This document shows positions 17,585-26,869 of a DNA stretch of 64,000 nt, in pieces. The DNA comes from Lachnospiraceae bacterium (lineage in GTDB: Bacteria > Bacillota > Clostridia > Lachnospirales > Lachnospiraceae), in NCBI GenBank assembly GCA_024403555.1, contig JAKSRP010000002.1:1-64000 (forward strand), given 5' to 3'. Each line of letters starts with the position of its first letter. Within the stretch, counting starts at the first letter, position 1. The translations under genes were made by a program, and so were the position numbers. The notes below the pieces were generated by a model, which was not told where the DNA came from, ran no database searches, and worked only from the letters and a program-made list of their open reading frames with translations.

Positions 17585-20500
17585 CGTCATCCGCTCCTCT
17601 CCATCGTTCTAGTACATCTTCAGGTTTTAGTTTTTCTAATTCCCGATAGGAATCATATCGTGGATCAAAATGACAAACGGTTCGGTATTCACAGTACACG
17701 CAAGGTGTCTCACTGTCTTTTCGATCCTTTCGGTATGGGCGAATATCGATTTCCCCATCCATAATCTGATTGCCGGCTTCTAACATCTTCTCTGACGCAA
17801 ATTTCTGCATGGAAGTAAACTGCTCGGTTGTCAAAACCTTCGCTCTCTTTGAGATCCCTCCCGATTTCAGTTTACCTGCATGAATGGATACAAAATCCCC
17901 CATAACATCTTTTTCAAAATGTTCTAAAATATCATAATCACTATTTGCATAGCCGTCTAATCGTAATTCCTTTAAAATTTTGTCTTCGGTTGATTTTCCC
18001 GGTTCTCTTTCTACCATTGGATCTCTTAATCGGTAGTAGAACAACCCTGCCGGAATAATGGACTTGTCAATTTTTTTGCCTTCGATTTCCATCATAGCAT
18101 TCATGTAGATGACTAACTGAAGCTGTAATCCATGATAAATTTCGGTTAGATCAAAGGATTTCTGTCCGGATTTATAGTCGATGACCTTAAGGTATACAAA
18201 TTGATCGTCCTCAAAACGGTCAATACGGTCTACTTTACCGTCCAAACGCATAACTGCTCCATTTTCTAACTTCAGGTGAGCAGCATCTAAATCTTTATAG
18301 GACTTAAACTCAACTTCAAAGTTATAAGGTTTAAAGTCACTCGTTTCTAATTGTTTCAAGATAGCCCACAGGGTTCTCTTAGTCATTCGTTCAATAATAT
18401 CAATTGTATAACTGTTTCGATGTGTATCGTAAAACAGTGTTTCATTGTACTCTTTTACGGCCCAGGAAACCGCTTGTGCAGTAAGTGCTTCCTGTTCCTC
18501 TGTCCCAATTCCCTTCCAGCTGTCATAATGCATCTGGATGTTCTTTGAAATCTGTTCTAAACTGCGATGGAAGATGCTTCCCAAATCGTTTAGCATCAAT
18601 TTATATTCTTCTCTTTGGCGTAATCCAAGCCCATATCTTAAGAAATGAGAATAAGCACAGGCGCCAAACTGTTCTAAGCGACTTACGGAATTTCGAAGCA
18701 CTTCCCCATAAACCAGACGAACTGCCTCAGAAGAAAGCTTCGCTTCTTTGTTCTCATAGCAGCAGGCATCCAAATACCATTCTAAAAATTCCGGTCCAAG
18801 TACAAGACTTCCAATTTCCTTCCATCCTGGCACGTCCTCCTTGCCATATTCACGAAGTCCTTCCACAAAGGTATGCATACTGTATTCCGGTGAAAAATAA
18901 CCTTCCTGATCCATCACAGTTTCGGTAAGCTTCGGTAAAATAGCCGAAATTCTTCCCAGGAAATAAGATGGACGAATAGAAGTTCCATCATCACTTACGG
19001 TTGCGTAAGAAAGATAGAGATGATCGGTTGGTTTTGAGACTGCAAGATACAGATAAAATTGTTCGGTATAGGCTGCCTGAATGGCTGTTTCAGACAGAGA
19101 AACTCCCGCATCCTGCAAAAATTCCCTTTCGAAATCATTTAAGATACAACCAGCTGCACTCGCCTTTGGAATATTGCCTTCGTTCATACCTGCAATAAAT
19201 AATACCTTAATATCTTTTAATCTGGTACGAATCAAATCTCCAACTACGACCTGATCAATCCCCGGCGGAATGACACCAATCTTTAATTCCTCAAGACCAG
19301 TTTCTACGATACCACGGATTTCTTTCACATCCATGATTTCCTCACCAAGGATTTCCACCATCTTATCCATCATCCCGAGAAGGTATGGATAAATCTGACG
19401 GTAGGTCTTTTCCATGACATAATCACCTTCTTTTTTGAAAGCATCCGCCATCAATCCCATATCTTCTTCTGCATTCACGCAGACTAAGAATTCGTAAAGT
19501 GCTGTCATATGAGCTCGTACAGTCTGATCCTTTTGTTTGGATTTTTCATAAAAAGCAAGAACTTCATCTAAAAATTGTTCTCTTAAGTTATTAAGCTGCC
19601 CAAGCTGTGCTTCAGTCTGTCCATATAATGCCCTGTCAAATGGAGCCATCCAGCGTTTTTTACTGTTTACACCTCGAGCAAGGGCATAGTTTTCAAGTTC
19701 GTCAATTTCTTGTGTTCCAAGAGAAGTCATACCAGCTTTCAGATAACGAAATACGCTGTTGTAGGAAAAATTCTCTTCACAAAGCTGGTAAAGTCCCCTG
19801 ATGGTTTCAATACACGGATTATTTAAAATACTTTTTTTGTGGTCAATAAAGTATGGTATGTTCAGTTCTTTCAAACATTGTTCAAAATGTGGCGCGTACG
19901 CATTCATATCTCCGGCGATTACTGCGATGTCTCGATACCGGATTCCTTCTTCCCTTACCAAACGGGCAATCTGTTTTGTAATGTTGCGCACTTCTTCATG
20001 AAGATCTCTCCCGGAAAACAAAGTGATATGTTTTGGTGTTTCTTCATAAATGATTCGATTTTTTATACGAAACAATCCTGCTTCTAAAGCAGCAAGGTCA
20101 CTTTTTTCTTCTAATCGTATCGGTGGTTTGCCCATCTCTCCAAAATAAATTGGAGGATCCATGACAATCCCCTCTTCCTCACACAAATGCTTTAAGGAAG
20201 CTGCCATGCGATTTGACAGTGCAAATAACGCGTGCGGATTCATATATTTAACTTTTTCCACACCTGGATCTGCCGTAATGGTTACGATGATTTTTTCAGC
20301 GGTTTTTAGGAGCACGCCTAAAAGTTGATTCTGTATCGGTGTAAATCCAGTAAATCCATCGATATAAATGACACTGTCTTTTAATTTATCGGAGTAGGCG
20401 GCTTTTACAGCTAACACTTCTAAGAGCTGTTCTGCCACGATTACATCCTTTTCTAAATATTTCTGAAATTCTTCACGGATCAAAACCAGATCGTGAAGCT

Positions 20501-20957
20501 TTAATCCTAATCGATTCTGATCCTTCGTATCTAAGGCCTTTAATTGGTCCATCGGCACCTGATACTGATAGAATTCGGATATCATGGACTTCATTTCTTC
20601 TACAAAGCCATGTTTCTTTACGCTGTTTCCAAACACCTGAAGATGGTCTTTTTGTTCCTCCATGATTTTTCTAAGAATCATGCGCTTTCCCATATCCTCT
20701 AAAATCTGTTTTGGAAAATAGGATAATTCCTCAAAAATACGATATGCCAGCCTTGGAAAGCTGACAATATCAATATTCATTGTTCCATGGTTTGGATGCT
20801 TTTCTACTACACTTTTCTGAGTCTGTAAAGTATATTGTTCTGGCACGATAAAGAAAAAGTCTTTCTCCGGATGAGCCATGGACTCTTTTATTAAGTTTTC
20901 ATAAATTGCTGTGGTTTTTCCGCTTCCACTGCGGCCAATCATCAACTGAAGAGACAT
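17568..20957 (-). CDS. addB: ATP-dependent nuclease subunit B (AddB)
   Basis: Partner of AddA in double-strand-break end processing. The 1129-residue protein has an N-terminal Walker A (MIGRSGSGKTTAIYENL), an inactivated helicase-like fold that in the family recognises Chi, and a C-terminal nuclease with VIDYKSGQKSF. The four cysteines of the family's iron-sulfur cluster are visible: one in FGACAYSHFLRYG (about residue 770) and three in CVYCEYRTVCHF near the C-terminus. It is the first of the addB-addA pair and overlaps addA by 17 bases. Its start has GAAGGAGAGG upstream. Confidence 0.96.
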   Translation of the reverse strand: MSLQLMIGRSGSGKTTAIYENLIKESMAHPEKDFFFIVPEQYTLQTQKSVVEKHPNHGTMNIDIVSFPRLAYRIFEELSYFPKQILEDMGKRMILRKIMEEQKDHLQVFGNSVKKHGFVEEMKSMISEFYQYQVPMDQLKALDTKDQNRLGLKLHDLVLIREEFQKYLEKDVIVAEQLLEVLAVKAAYSDKLKDSVIYIDGFTGFTPIQNQLLGVLLKTAEKIIVTITADPGVEKVKYMNPHALFALSNRMAASLKHLCEEEGIVMDPPIYFGEMGKPPIRLEEKSDLAALEAGLFRIKNRIIYEETPKHITLFSGRDLHEEVRNITKQIARLVREEGIRYRDIAVIAGDMNAYAPHFEQCLKELNIPYFIDHKKSILNNPCIETIRGLYQLCEENFSYNSVFRYLKAGMTSLGTQEIDELENYALARGVNSKKRWMAPFDRALYGQTEAQLGQLNNLREQFLDEVLAFYEKSKQKDQTVRAHMTALYEFLVCVNAEEDMGLMADAFKKEGDYVMEKTYRQIYPYLLGMMDKMVEILGEEIMDVKEIRGIVETGLEELKIGVIPPGIDQVVVGDLIRTRLKDIKVLFIAGMNEGNIPKASAAGCILNDFEREFLQDAGVSLSETAIQAAYTEQFYLYLAVSKPTDHLYLSYATVSDDGTSIRPSYFLGRISAILPKLTETVMDQEGYFSPEYSMHTFVEGLREYGKEDVPGWKEIGSLVLGPEFLEWYLDACCYENKEAKLSSEAVRLVYGEVLRNSVSRLEQFGACAYSHFLRYGLGLRQREEYKLMLNDLGSIFHRSLEQISKNIQMHYDSWKGIGTEEQEALTAQAVSWAVKEYNETLFYDTHRNSYTIDIIERMTKRTLWAILKQLETSDFKPYNFEVEFKSYKDLDAAHLKLENGAVMRLDGKVDRIDRFEDDQFVYLKVIDYKSGQKSFDLTEIYHGLQLQLVIYMNAMMEIEGKKIDKSIIPAGLFYYRLRDPMVEREPGKSTEDKILKELRLDGYANSDYDILEHFEKDVMGDFVSIHAGKLKSGGISKRAKVLTTEQFTSMQKFASEKMLEAGNQIMDGEIDIRPYRKDRKDSETPCVYCEYRTVCHFDPRYDSYRELEKLKPEDVLERWRGADDDGMDR

Positions 20958-20972
20958 ATAACCCCTCTCCTT

Positions 20973-21353
20973 CTATTTGAATTCTTCCATATCTGCATCC
21001 ACTAACATGGACGCGCGTCGAAACGCTTCTCCTTCTCCCTCTACAATTTCAGCTTCGATTTTTTCATAATCGCCGGTATGTACACTCCCCTGAAATACGC
21101 CCTGTTTTGACATATGAGAAGAGAGAATCTTAAGTTTTCCTATGGTATCCCCATAGAAATTCACGGCTTTATAAACATCCTCCGGTTTTACGATACCGGA
21201 GGATAAAGCGCCTTCAAGTAAAAGCTTATGGTCATGCATCAAATCAACTTCATCCACATAAAGCATAAATTTTGTATGCTCGTGAACCCACATAAGCTTT
21301 TTTTCTGTCATAATCTGCTCTTTTGTCTTTTTTTGTTTTTTAAAAAACTTCAT
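20973..21353 (-). CDS. Small conserved-looking protein of unknown function
   Basis: A 126-residue soluble protein that I do not recognise. It starts with a Lys-rich stretch (KFFKKQKKTKEQ) and then has mostly helical, charged sequence (VHEHTKFMLYVDEVDLMHDH, about residues 24-43), ending in a very acidic tail (EIVEGEGEAFRRA; DADMEEFK). There is no signal peptide, membrane segment or Cys motif. It sits 16 bases after the ClC channel gene and 15 bases before addB, both on the same strand, so it is probably co-transcribed. Codon use is like that of its neighbours. Confidence 0.75.
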   Translation of the reverse strand: MKFFKKQKKTKEQIMTEKKLMWVHEHTKFMLYVDEVDLMHDHKLLLEGALSSGIVKPEDVYKAVNFYGDTIGKLKILSSHMSKQGVFQGSVHTGDYEKIEAEIVEGEGEAFRRASMLVDADMEEFK

Positions 21354-21369
21354 CTATGCTCTCTCTTTA

Positions 21370-22947
21370 TTATAATGGCATATCTACGTCGACTTCTCCA
21401 CAGATAATCTGGTAGGCATCCACAATCATTTTCAAATATTCTTTTTCTCCCATTACAATCAGGGTATCCCCACTCATCAAACGGAAATCGCCTCGTGGAA
21501 CCATCTCCATAGGTCCTCTCTGAATACCACAGATGATGCTATGATCCGGCCAAGGAAGATTGCCAACAAGTTCATCTCTCGCAAGTGCCTGCTGACCAAC
21601 GATAAAGGTCATGACTACCGTACCATCCATATCTGGATTCTGTTCGGATTTTCCAGCTTTTACAATCTGTCTTTCTAACAGACTTTCATAAATTGGTTCT
21701 ACTTCTGTAATATGCGCAAAAATGTATGCCGTAATCGTTACTGCTGCAAGTGGAAGTAAATGTTCAAACCCGCCTGTCATCTCAGCAATCAGAATGATAC
21801 CGGTAATAGGTGCTCGAACAATCGCGGTAAAGAATCCTGCCATACCAAGGATGATAAAACTTGCAATATAGACTTCACTGACGCCAAAGCTCTGGCACAC
21901 AAAGCTTCCGTAAATGGATCCACAATACGCTCCTGCAATAAGAAGCGGGAAGAAGATTCCCCCTGGAGCTGCAGAGCCAAAACTAATTGCAGAAAATAAA
22001 CTTTTTACTACAAGCAATAAAACCATAATGGAAATCGCCGGACATTCGTGATAAACAAGCTCAATCATGGCATGTCCACCTGCTAATACCTCCGGAAGTG
22101 TATAAGCAAGAACGCCTGCACATAAAAATGGAATCATCATACGGATTTCAATTGGAATATTATTTAATTTTTTATAGAAATCCTGTCCTTTTAATAATAA
22201 AGAACTATATGCTACACCAACGAGGCCTAAAATTGCGCCAAACACAATTAAGAAGCCATAATATTTTAATGGAACAACATCTGGAACATCAAAATGAAAT
22301 ACAGGAGAAAGTCCAAATGCATTCTTGGATACAAAATCGGAAGTGACACAGCCAGCTAAAATACAAACTAACATGGATGCGTTAAAGTTTTTCTGAATTT
22401 CTTCTAAGGCAAATACTACCCCTGCAATTGGCGCGTTAAATGCTGCCGCAAGCCCTGCACCTGCACCACAGGAAATCATGTATCGCTCTTTATTAATATC
22501 CTGATTCGTCAATCTTGCAAGTCCTTTACCTGCCATGGCACCAAGCTGTACCGATGGGCCTTCTCGGCCAAGGGAAAGTCCGCCAATAATACATAACGAA
22601 CCGCCAACCATCTTAGATACAAGAAGTTTCCACCAGTTGACATCAAAATATCCTTTGATTTCGCCCTGAACCTGTGGAATACCGGATCCGGAACACATGC
22701 CTTCCCATTTTACAATTTTCGCTACCACATAGCCTAAAATACAAAGACATACACCCCATAACGCCATGGTAAGCACACTTTTTTCAGTAAAGCCAATAAC
22801 ACCAAACAGAATTTTTTCTGCATACTGAAGCATAAAACGATAGACTACTGTAACAACCGATGCTGCAAGTCCAACTAATATTCCATAAAAAATCATTCGG
22901 ATTGGAAGCCATCTTTTATCCTTCGCTGATTTTAGCTGTTTCTTCAC
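21370..22947 (-). CDS. ClC chloride channel or Cl-/H+ antiporter with TrkA-C domain
   Basis: Integral membrane ClC protein of 525 residues with about ten to twelve hydrophobic segments and a cytosolic TrkA-C (RCK-C) domain at about 440-520. Ion-pathway motifs are GSGIPQVQG (about residue 80), GREGPSVQ (about 124), GIFFPLLIAG (about 328) and a Tyr near the C-terminal helix. In GREGPSVQ the gating-glutamate position is present, which fits an antiporter or a gated channel. The start is a GTG with TAGGTGAAAAATT upstream. TrkA-C suggests control by a small ligand. It is divergent from the leuA T-box leader. Confidence 0.92.
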   Translation of the reverse strand: MKKQLKSAKDKRWLPIRMIFYGILVGLAASVVTVVYRFMLQYAEKILFGVIGFTEKSVLTMALWGVCLCILGYVVAKIVKWEGMCSGSGIPQVQGEIKGYFDVNWWKLLVSKMVGGSLCIIGGLSLGREGPSVQLGAMAGKGLARLTNQDINKERYMISCGAGAGLAAAFNAPIAGVVFALEEIQKNFNASMLVCILAGCVTSDFVSKNAFGLSPVFHFDVPDVVPLKYYGFLIVFGAILGLVGVAYSSLLLKGQDFYKKLNNIPIEIRMMIPFLCAGVLAYTLPEVLAGGHAMIELVYHECPAISIMVLLLVVKSLFSAISFGSAAPGGIFFPLLIAGAYCGSIYGSFVCQSFGVSEVYIASFIILGMAGFFTAIVRAPITGIILIAEMTGGFEHLLPLAAVTITAYIFAHITEVEPIYESLLERQIVKAGKSEQNPDMDGTVVMTFIVGQQALARDELVGNLPWPDHSIICGIQRGPMEMVPRGDFRLMSGDTLIVMGEKEYLKMIVDAYQIICGEVDVDMPL

Positions 22948-23056
22948 AATTTTTCACCTAATCCTTCCTTTTCATACATTTATATATTCATGCTTTAACT
23001 TTAATTTTACCCCAATTACAAAGCTCCCGTCAATGCTTCGACCACCGAACAAGAGG

Positions 23057-23085
23057 TTGACTTTTAAAGTAATTTGTGGTAAATT
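23057..23085 (+). promoter_or_regulatory. Promoter of the leuA T-box transcript
   Basis: TTGACT (23057-23062), a 17-base spacer and TAAATT (23080-23085). Transcription would start near 23092, just before the T-box leader. Confidence 0.65.
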
Positions 23086-23092
23086 TATTTCA

Positions 23093-23376
23093 CAATAATT
23101 CGAAATACGTGGACGAGGAGTAGTAGGAACATTACAACCATTCAGAGAGTTGCCGGCTGGTGCGAGGCAATTGGACGGATGATCTGAACTCGCCTCTGAG
23201 TAGCTCGCTGAAAATCGCAGTAGGTGGAGTCGGAGCCTGACCGTTATCAGACAGGGAGATATAAAAACTGCAAAGTTCGTATCGAAAAAAGTGCATGCAG
23301 AATCTGCATGAATGAGAGTGGTACCACGGAATTCTTTTCGTCTCTTAAGAAGATGTTCTTAAGGGGCTTTTTTATT
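23093..23376 (+). promoter_or_regulatory. T-box riboswitch, probably tRNA-Leu responsive
   Basis: Leader RNA that senses uncharged tRNA and controls termination before leuA. The canonical T-box sequence AGAGTGGTACCACGG is at 23315-23329. Stem I carries the AGAGAG and GGTGCGAG signature region (about 23137-23170). The specifier loop reads GAACTC followed by GCCTCTGAG, giving CTC (Leu) at 23189-23191. A stem III hairpin (GCATGCAG / CTGCATG) precedes the antiterminator. The terminator helix is CTCTTAAGAA / TTCTTAAGGGG followed by CTTTTTTATT (23341-23376). Leucine specificity agrees with the downstream gene. Confidence 0.92.
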
Positions 23377-23517
23377 GCATAGGAAATCCTGTCAGAAATT
23401 CCTGTGCAAGCTCCTGGAATCTTAACGAAAAAGACTCCTCGAACAGATAGATCATATGGTAACTCGCGAACTTCAGTTTGTTGCATTACAATAACAAACA
23501 CGAAAGGAATCAAGAGA

Positions 23518-25182
23518 ATGAAAAACGCAAGCAAATACGAAAGACAATACTTCATGCCACCAGAACCATGTTTTGACTGGGTTCAGAAAGAATATATCGA
23601 CAAGCCACCAATCTGGTGTTCTGTAGATTTACGTGATGGTAACCAGGCACTCATTATCCCAATGAGCTTAGAAGAAAAATTAGAATATTTCCAGACATTA
23701 GTAGATGTTGGTTTCAAAGAAATTGAAGTTGGTTTCCCTGCTGCATCTGATACAGAATATGAATTTTTACGTGCATTAATCGAACGTAATTTAATCCCTG
23801 AAGATGTAACGATCCAGGTATTAACTCAGGCACGTGAACACATTATTAGAAAAACATTTGCTGCTTTAGACGGATGCCCTAGAGCAATCGTACATGTATA
23901 CAACTCTACATCCAAAGCACAGCGTGAACAGGTATTTAGAAAATCCAAAGAAGAAATCTTAAAAATTGCAGTTGACGGTGCTAAATTATTAAAAGAATTA
24001 GCAGCTGAAACAGAAGGTAACTTCTTATTTGAATACTCTCCAGAAAGCTTTACTGGAACAGAACCAGAATATGCTTTAGAAGTATGTAACGCAGTAATTG
24101 ACATCTGGGAACCTACTCCTGACTGGAAAGTCATCATGAACCTTCCTGTAACAGTAGAACACTCTTTACCACATGTATATGCTTCTCAGATTGAATATAT
24201 GAGCAAGAATATGCACAACCGTGAAAACGTAATCTTATCTTTACATCCACACAATGACCGTGGCTGTGGTGTTGCTGATACAGAGCTTGCTTTACTTGCA
24301 GGAGCTGACCGTGTAGAAGGTACATTATTTGGTAACGGCGAACGTACTGGTAACGTAGATATCATCACAGTTGCTATGAATATGTTTGTTCACGGCGTAG
24401 ATCCTCAGTTAAACTTTGAAGATATCATGAGCATTCGTGAAGTTTACGAACGTGTAACAAGAATGACCGTTGATGACCGTGCTCCATATGCTGGTAAATT
24501 AGTATTTGCTGCATTCTCCGGTTCTCACCAGGATGCAATCGCAAAAGGTATGAAGTGGATCGAAGAAAAAGACCCAGATCACTGGACCGTACCTTATCTT
24601 CCAATCGACCCTCACGATGTTGGTCGTGAATACGAAGGTGATGTAATCCGTATCAACAGCCAGTCCGGTAAGGGTGGCGTATCCTTCATCTTAGAACAGA
24701 GATTTGGATATCGTATTCCTCAAAAGATGCGCGAAGATGTTGGTTATACTATGAAAGGTGTTTCCGACGAATTACATAAAGAATTATTACCTGAAGAAAT
24801 TCTTGAATTATTCAAAGAAAAATATGTGAACCTTGCTGATAAACTTAAATTAGTAGAAGTTCACTTCAAACAGATTGATGGTGGTATCGAAACTGAAGTA
24901 ACTCTTGGTGTAAACAATGTTATGAAAGTTTACCATGGCAAAGGAAATGGTCGTCTTGATGCGATTTCTAACGCATTAAAGAGACACAATATCTTAAGCT
25001 ACAAAATTTTAGACTACAAAGAACATTCCTTAACAATGGGATCTAACTCTTTAGCTGTTTCCTATGTAGGTATCAGACTTGAAGACGGCAGTGTAGTCTG
25101 GGGTGCTGGTATTCATTCCGATATCATCGATGCTTCTGCAAGAGCATTATTCAGTGCAGTAAACAGAGCGTTAGAAGATTAA
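23518..25182 (+). CDS. leuA: 2-isopropylmalate synthase, long LeuA form
   Basis: First committed step of leucine synthesis: acetyl-CoA plus 2-ketoisovalerate gives 2-isopropylmalate. The 554-residue protein has a DRE-TIM-like barrel. VDLRDGNQALIIPMSLEEK (about residues 36-54) carries the metal and catalytic residues, HPHNDRGCGVADTEL (about 241) has the metal histidines, and GNGERTGNVD follows. A LeuA regulatory domain (from about 440) mediates leucine feedback in the family. The start ATG at 23518 is chosen for the CGAAAGGAATCAAGAG site; an upstream in-frame GTG at 23404 lacks one. Controlled by the T-box. Confidence 0.95.
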   Translation: MKNASKYERQYFMPPEPCFDWVQKEYIDKPPIWCSVDLRDGNQALIIPMSLEEKLEYFQTLVDVGFKEIEVGFPAASDTEYEFLRALIERNLIPEDVTIQVLTQAREHIIRKTFAALDGCPRAIVHVYNSTSKAQREQVFRKSKEEILKIAVDGAKLLKELAAETEGNFLFEYSPESFTGTEPEYALEVCNAVIDIWEPTPDWKVIMNLPVTVEHSLPHVYASQIEYMSKNMHNRENVILSLHPHNDRGCGVADTELALLAGADRVEGTLFGNGERTGNVDIITVAMNMFVHGVDPQLNFEDIMSIREVYERVTRMTVDDRAPYAGKLVFAAFSGSHQDAIAKGMKWIEEKDPDHWTVPYLPIDPHDVGREYEGDVIRINSQSGKGGVSFILEQRFGYRIPQKMREDVGYTMKGVSDELHKELLPEEILELFKEKYVNLADKLKLVEVHFKQIDGGIETEVTLGVNNVMKVYHGKGNGRLDAISNALKRHNILSYKILDYKEHSLTMGSNSLAVSYVGIRLEDGSVVWGAGIHSDIIDASARALFSAVNRALED

Positions 25183-25201
25183 TTTTATCTTTTGAAATTT
25201 T

Positions 25202-25236
25202 AGGGAGTTGCTATATTAGCAGCTCTCTTTTTTTGT
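25202..25236 (+). terminator. Terminator of leuA
   Basis: GGGAGTTGCT / AGCAGCTCTC hairpin followed by TTTTTTTG, starting 20 bases after the leuA stop. Its T-tract abuts the first long palindrome. Confidence 0.85.
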
Positions 25237-25445
25237 CTGTTTCTTGTCTGCATGCTATGTGTAAATAATCAAAACAGCCTGTACTTCTAAAAAAACCCGA
25301 ATTCTCTTTGCTTATTTACAGATGATTTGCTATGCATTGCTTCGCAAAGAGCAAATCATCTGCGCATCAGAGAATCCGGTTTTTAAGAAGTACTACGCTG
25401 TTTTTCAATATTTACCGATAGCATGCAGACGAGGAGCAGACAAAA
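25231..25445. repeat. Giant palindrome A (about 215 bp) downstream of leuA
   Basis: An imperfect inverted repeat that covers the whole element. Left arm 25231-25332 (TTTTGTCTG..GTCTGCATGCTAT..GTAAATA..GTACTTCT) matches the reverse complement of 25350-25445 with scattered mismatches; the apex is near 25338. As RNA it would form one hairpin with arms of about 95 bp. The conserved loop motifs seen in palindromes B, C and D were not found here. No reading frame is convincing. Confidence 0.85.
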
Positions 25446-25514
25446 TATGAGTCCTACAGCCCACCAAAAGCAAGCCATATTAGGTGGGTAATTTTTTAGG
25501 TTGCAGGCAGATTC
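25446..25514. other. Spacer between palindromes A and B
   Basis: Short AT-rich spacer with a small CCCACC / GGTGGG hairpin (25460-25488) and no gene. Its right part (TTTTTAGG..TTGCAG) looks like a decayed inverted copy of the pfkB terminator region, which would extend palindrome B outward. Confidence 0.4.
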
Positions 25515-25834
25515 TTTGTGTGGGGCTTTTTACATTGAGTGATGCAGGAAATGCTGTATGTTTTTCACCAATACAATAGGCATCTAGAACTTCTTAAGTG
25601 GCTTTTTGTCTGCTGCCAATTGTCTTGGCGTTGTCATGAACAGCCGCAAAAGATGTTTGATTAAGACGAACTTGTAGAGTTCGGAATAAGCAGACATCTT
25701 TTAGGGTGTACATGCATCGAAAAGACAATTGCAATAAGCAAAGACAAAAAGTCACTTCTAGAAGTTCTTATGCTGTATTGTCTGGTGAAGAACATACAGC
25801 ATTTCCTACATCAGACAATAAAAAACCACACAAA
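25515..25834. repeat. Giant palindrome B (about 320 bp) downstream of pfkB
   Basis: Dyad centred near 25675; the arms begin TTTGTGTGG and end CCACACAAA. Long matching blocks include AGGAAATGCTGTATGTT near the ends, ACTTTTTGTCT in the middle and AAAAGATGT next to the apex. Internal-loop motifs shared with palindromes C and D are GAACAGCCGC (25638-25647), AGACGAACT (25664-25672), GTTCGGAATAAGCAG (25679-25693) and AGGGTGTACATG (25703-25714). As an RNA, one 320-nt hairpin would form in the 3' region of the pfkB transcript, beyond its terminator. No coding potential is visible. Confidence 0.85.
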
Positions 25835-25864
25835 AAAGAGGCTGCAACTGCAGCCTCCTAAAAG
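25835..25864 (-). terminator. Terminator of pfkB
   Basis: GAGGCTGCA / TGCAGCCTC hairpin. On the minus strand it is followed by TTTTTT, and it lies just after the pfkB stop codon. Confidence 0.85.
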
Positions 25865-25879
25865 TTCAAAAACCAAAAA

Positions 25880-26818
25880 TTAAATTTCTTCTAAAACAAT
25901 CTTTTCTTTAAATTCATCAACAACTTCTTTTGCAGGTGGTTTTGTACCTTCTGTTGTACAAGCACCAACGGAAATTGCCATAGCTAATTTGATTGTATCT
26001 TCTGTTGTGCATCCATTCTGTAATCCTAATGCTAATGCTGCGTTCATTGCTGCGCCTGCACCTACTGTGGATTTAGGGATGATTCTTGGAGCTGAACATC
26101 TGTAGCACTTATCAGCTGTGATGAATAAAGCACCTAATGCGCCACGGGAAACACATACCATACCAACGCCTTTTTCTTCTACGATACGTTTTGCCATGTC
26201 GATCATGCCTTCTTCTGCTACGGAGAATTCATAGCCATAATACTGTTCTAACTGTTTTTTGTCTGGTTTAATGATGTCTGGATGAGCATCTGTTGCTGCT
26301 TTTAATACGTCTGCGTCTACGTCCATAACAACTTTAGAGCCTTTTGCCTTTACATCATTTACTAAACCAAGGTAGATGTCTGTTGGGCATCCTGGAAGGA
26401 TACTTCCGGAAAAGATAAATACTGTTTCTGGTCCTGCATATCCTAAAATCTTAGCTTTTAATGCTTCAATTTCGAATTCGTTAACTGCTGGTCCTGGTTC
26501 ATTAAATTCGCTGATGAAACCGTTAGATTCAACAACCTTTAAGTTTGTTCTTGTATTACCTGCGATTGTAACGAAATCTGTTTTAATTCCGAGTCCTTCT
26601 AAGATAAGACGAATTCTTTCACCGTTAATACCGCCAAGGAAACCAGTACAAACGAGTTCATCATCACGATCTAATTCTTTGATAGTTTTTGCTGCGATAA
26701 TACCATGTCCTGCTGCATCACGGATGATATCTGTAATGTGGTTTACTCCACCGTGTTCAAATCTTTCAAGTTTTCCTGTTTTATCCATTGAAGGATTAAG
26801 ACTTACTGTAACGATCAT
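25880..26818 (-). CDS. PfkB-family kinase, probably 1-phosphofructokinase or tagatose-6-phosphate kinase
   Basis: Ribokinase-superfamily sugar-phosphate kinase of 312 residues. It opens with IVTVSLNPSMDKT, typical of the FruK/LacC subgroup, has GLGIKTDFVTIAGNTRTN (about residues 76-93), and ends with the ATP and anion-hole region KSTVGAGAAMNAALALGL (about 247-264). The canonical GAGD motif reads GAGAAMNA: the catalytic Asp position appears to be Ala, so activity is open to doubt. There is no PTS or second sugar gene nearby. It is a single-gene unit with its own promoter and terminator, facing leuA across two palindromes. Confidence 0.85.
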   Translation of the reverse strand: MIVTVSLNPSMDKTGKLERFEHGGVNHITDIIRDAAGHGIIAAKTIKELDRDDELVCTGFLGGINGERIRLILEGLGIKTDFVTIAGNTRTNLKVVESNGFISEFNEPGPAVNEFEIEALKAKILGYAGPETVFIFSGSILPGCPTDIYLGLVNDVKAKGSKVVMDVDADVLKAATDAHPDIIKPDKKQLEQYYGYEFSVAEEGMIDMAKRIVEEKGVGMVCVSRGALGALFITADKCYRCSAPRIIPKSTVGAGAAMNAALALGLQNGCTTEDTIKLAMAISVGACTTEGTKPPAKEVVDEFKEKIVLEEI

Positions 26819-26869
26819 AGTTTTTCTTTCTCCTTTTCTATAATTTCGTTCATTCCACTTCTAAATTAA

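Noticed and set aside
23404..23517. Longer leuA frame from a GTG at 23404
   Set aside because: No ribosome binding site; the extra residues do not match the family start, whereas the ATG at 23518 has a good site.
25231..25834. Palindromes read as a MITE or insertion sequence
   Set aside because: There is no target-site duplication, no transposase, and the symmetry covers the whole element rather than only short terminal repeats; still possible for a non-classical element.
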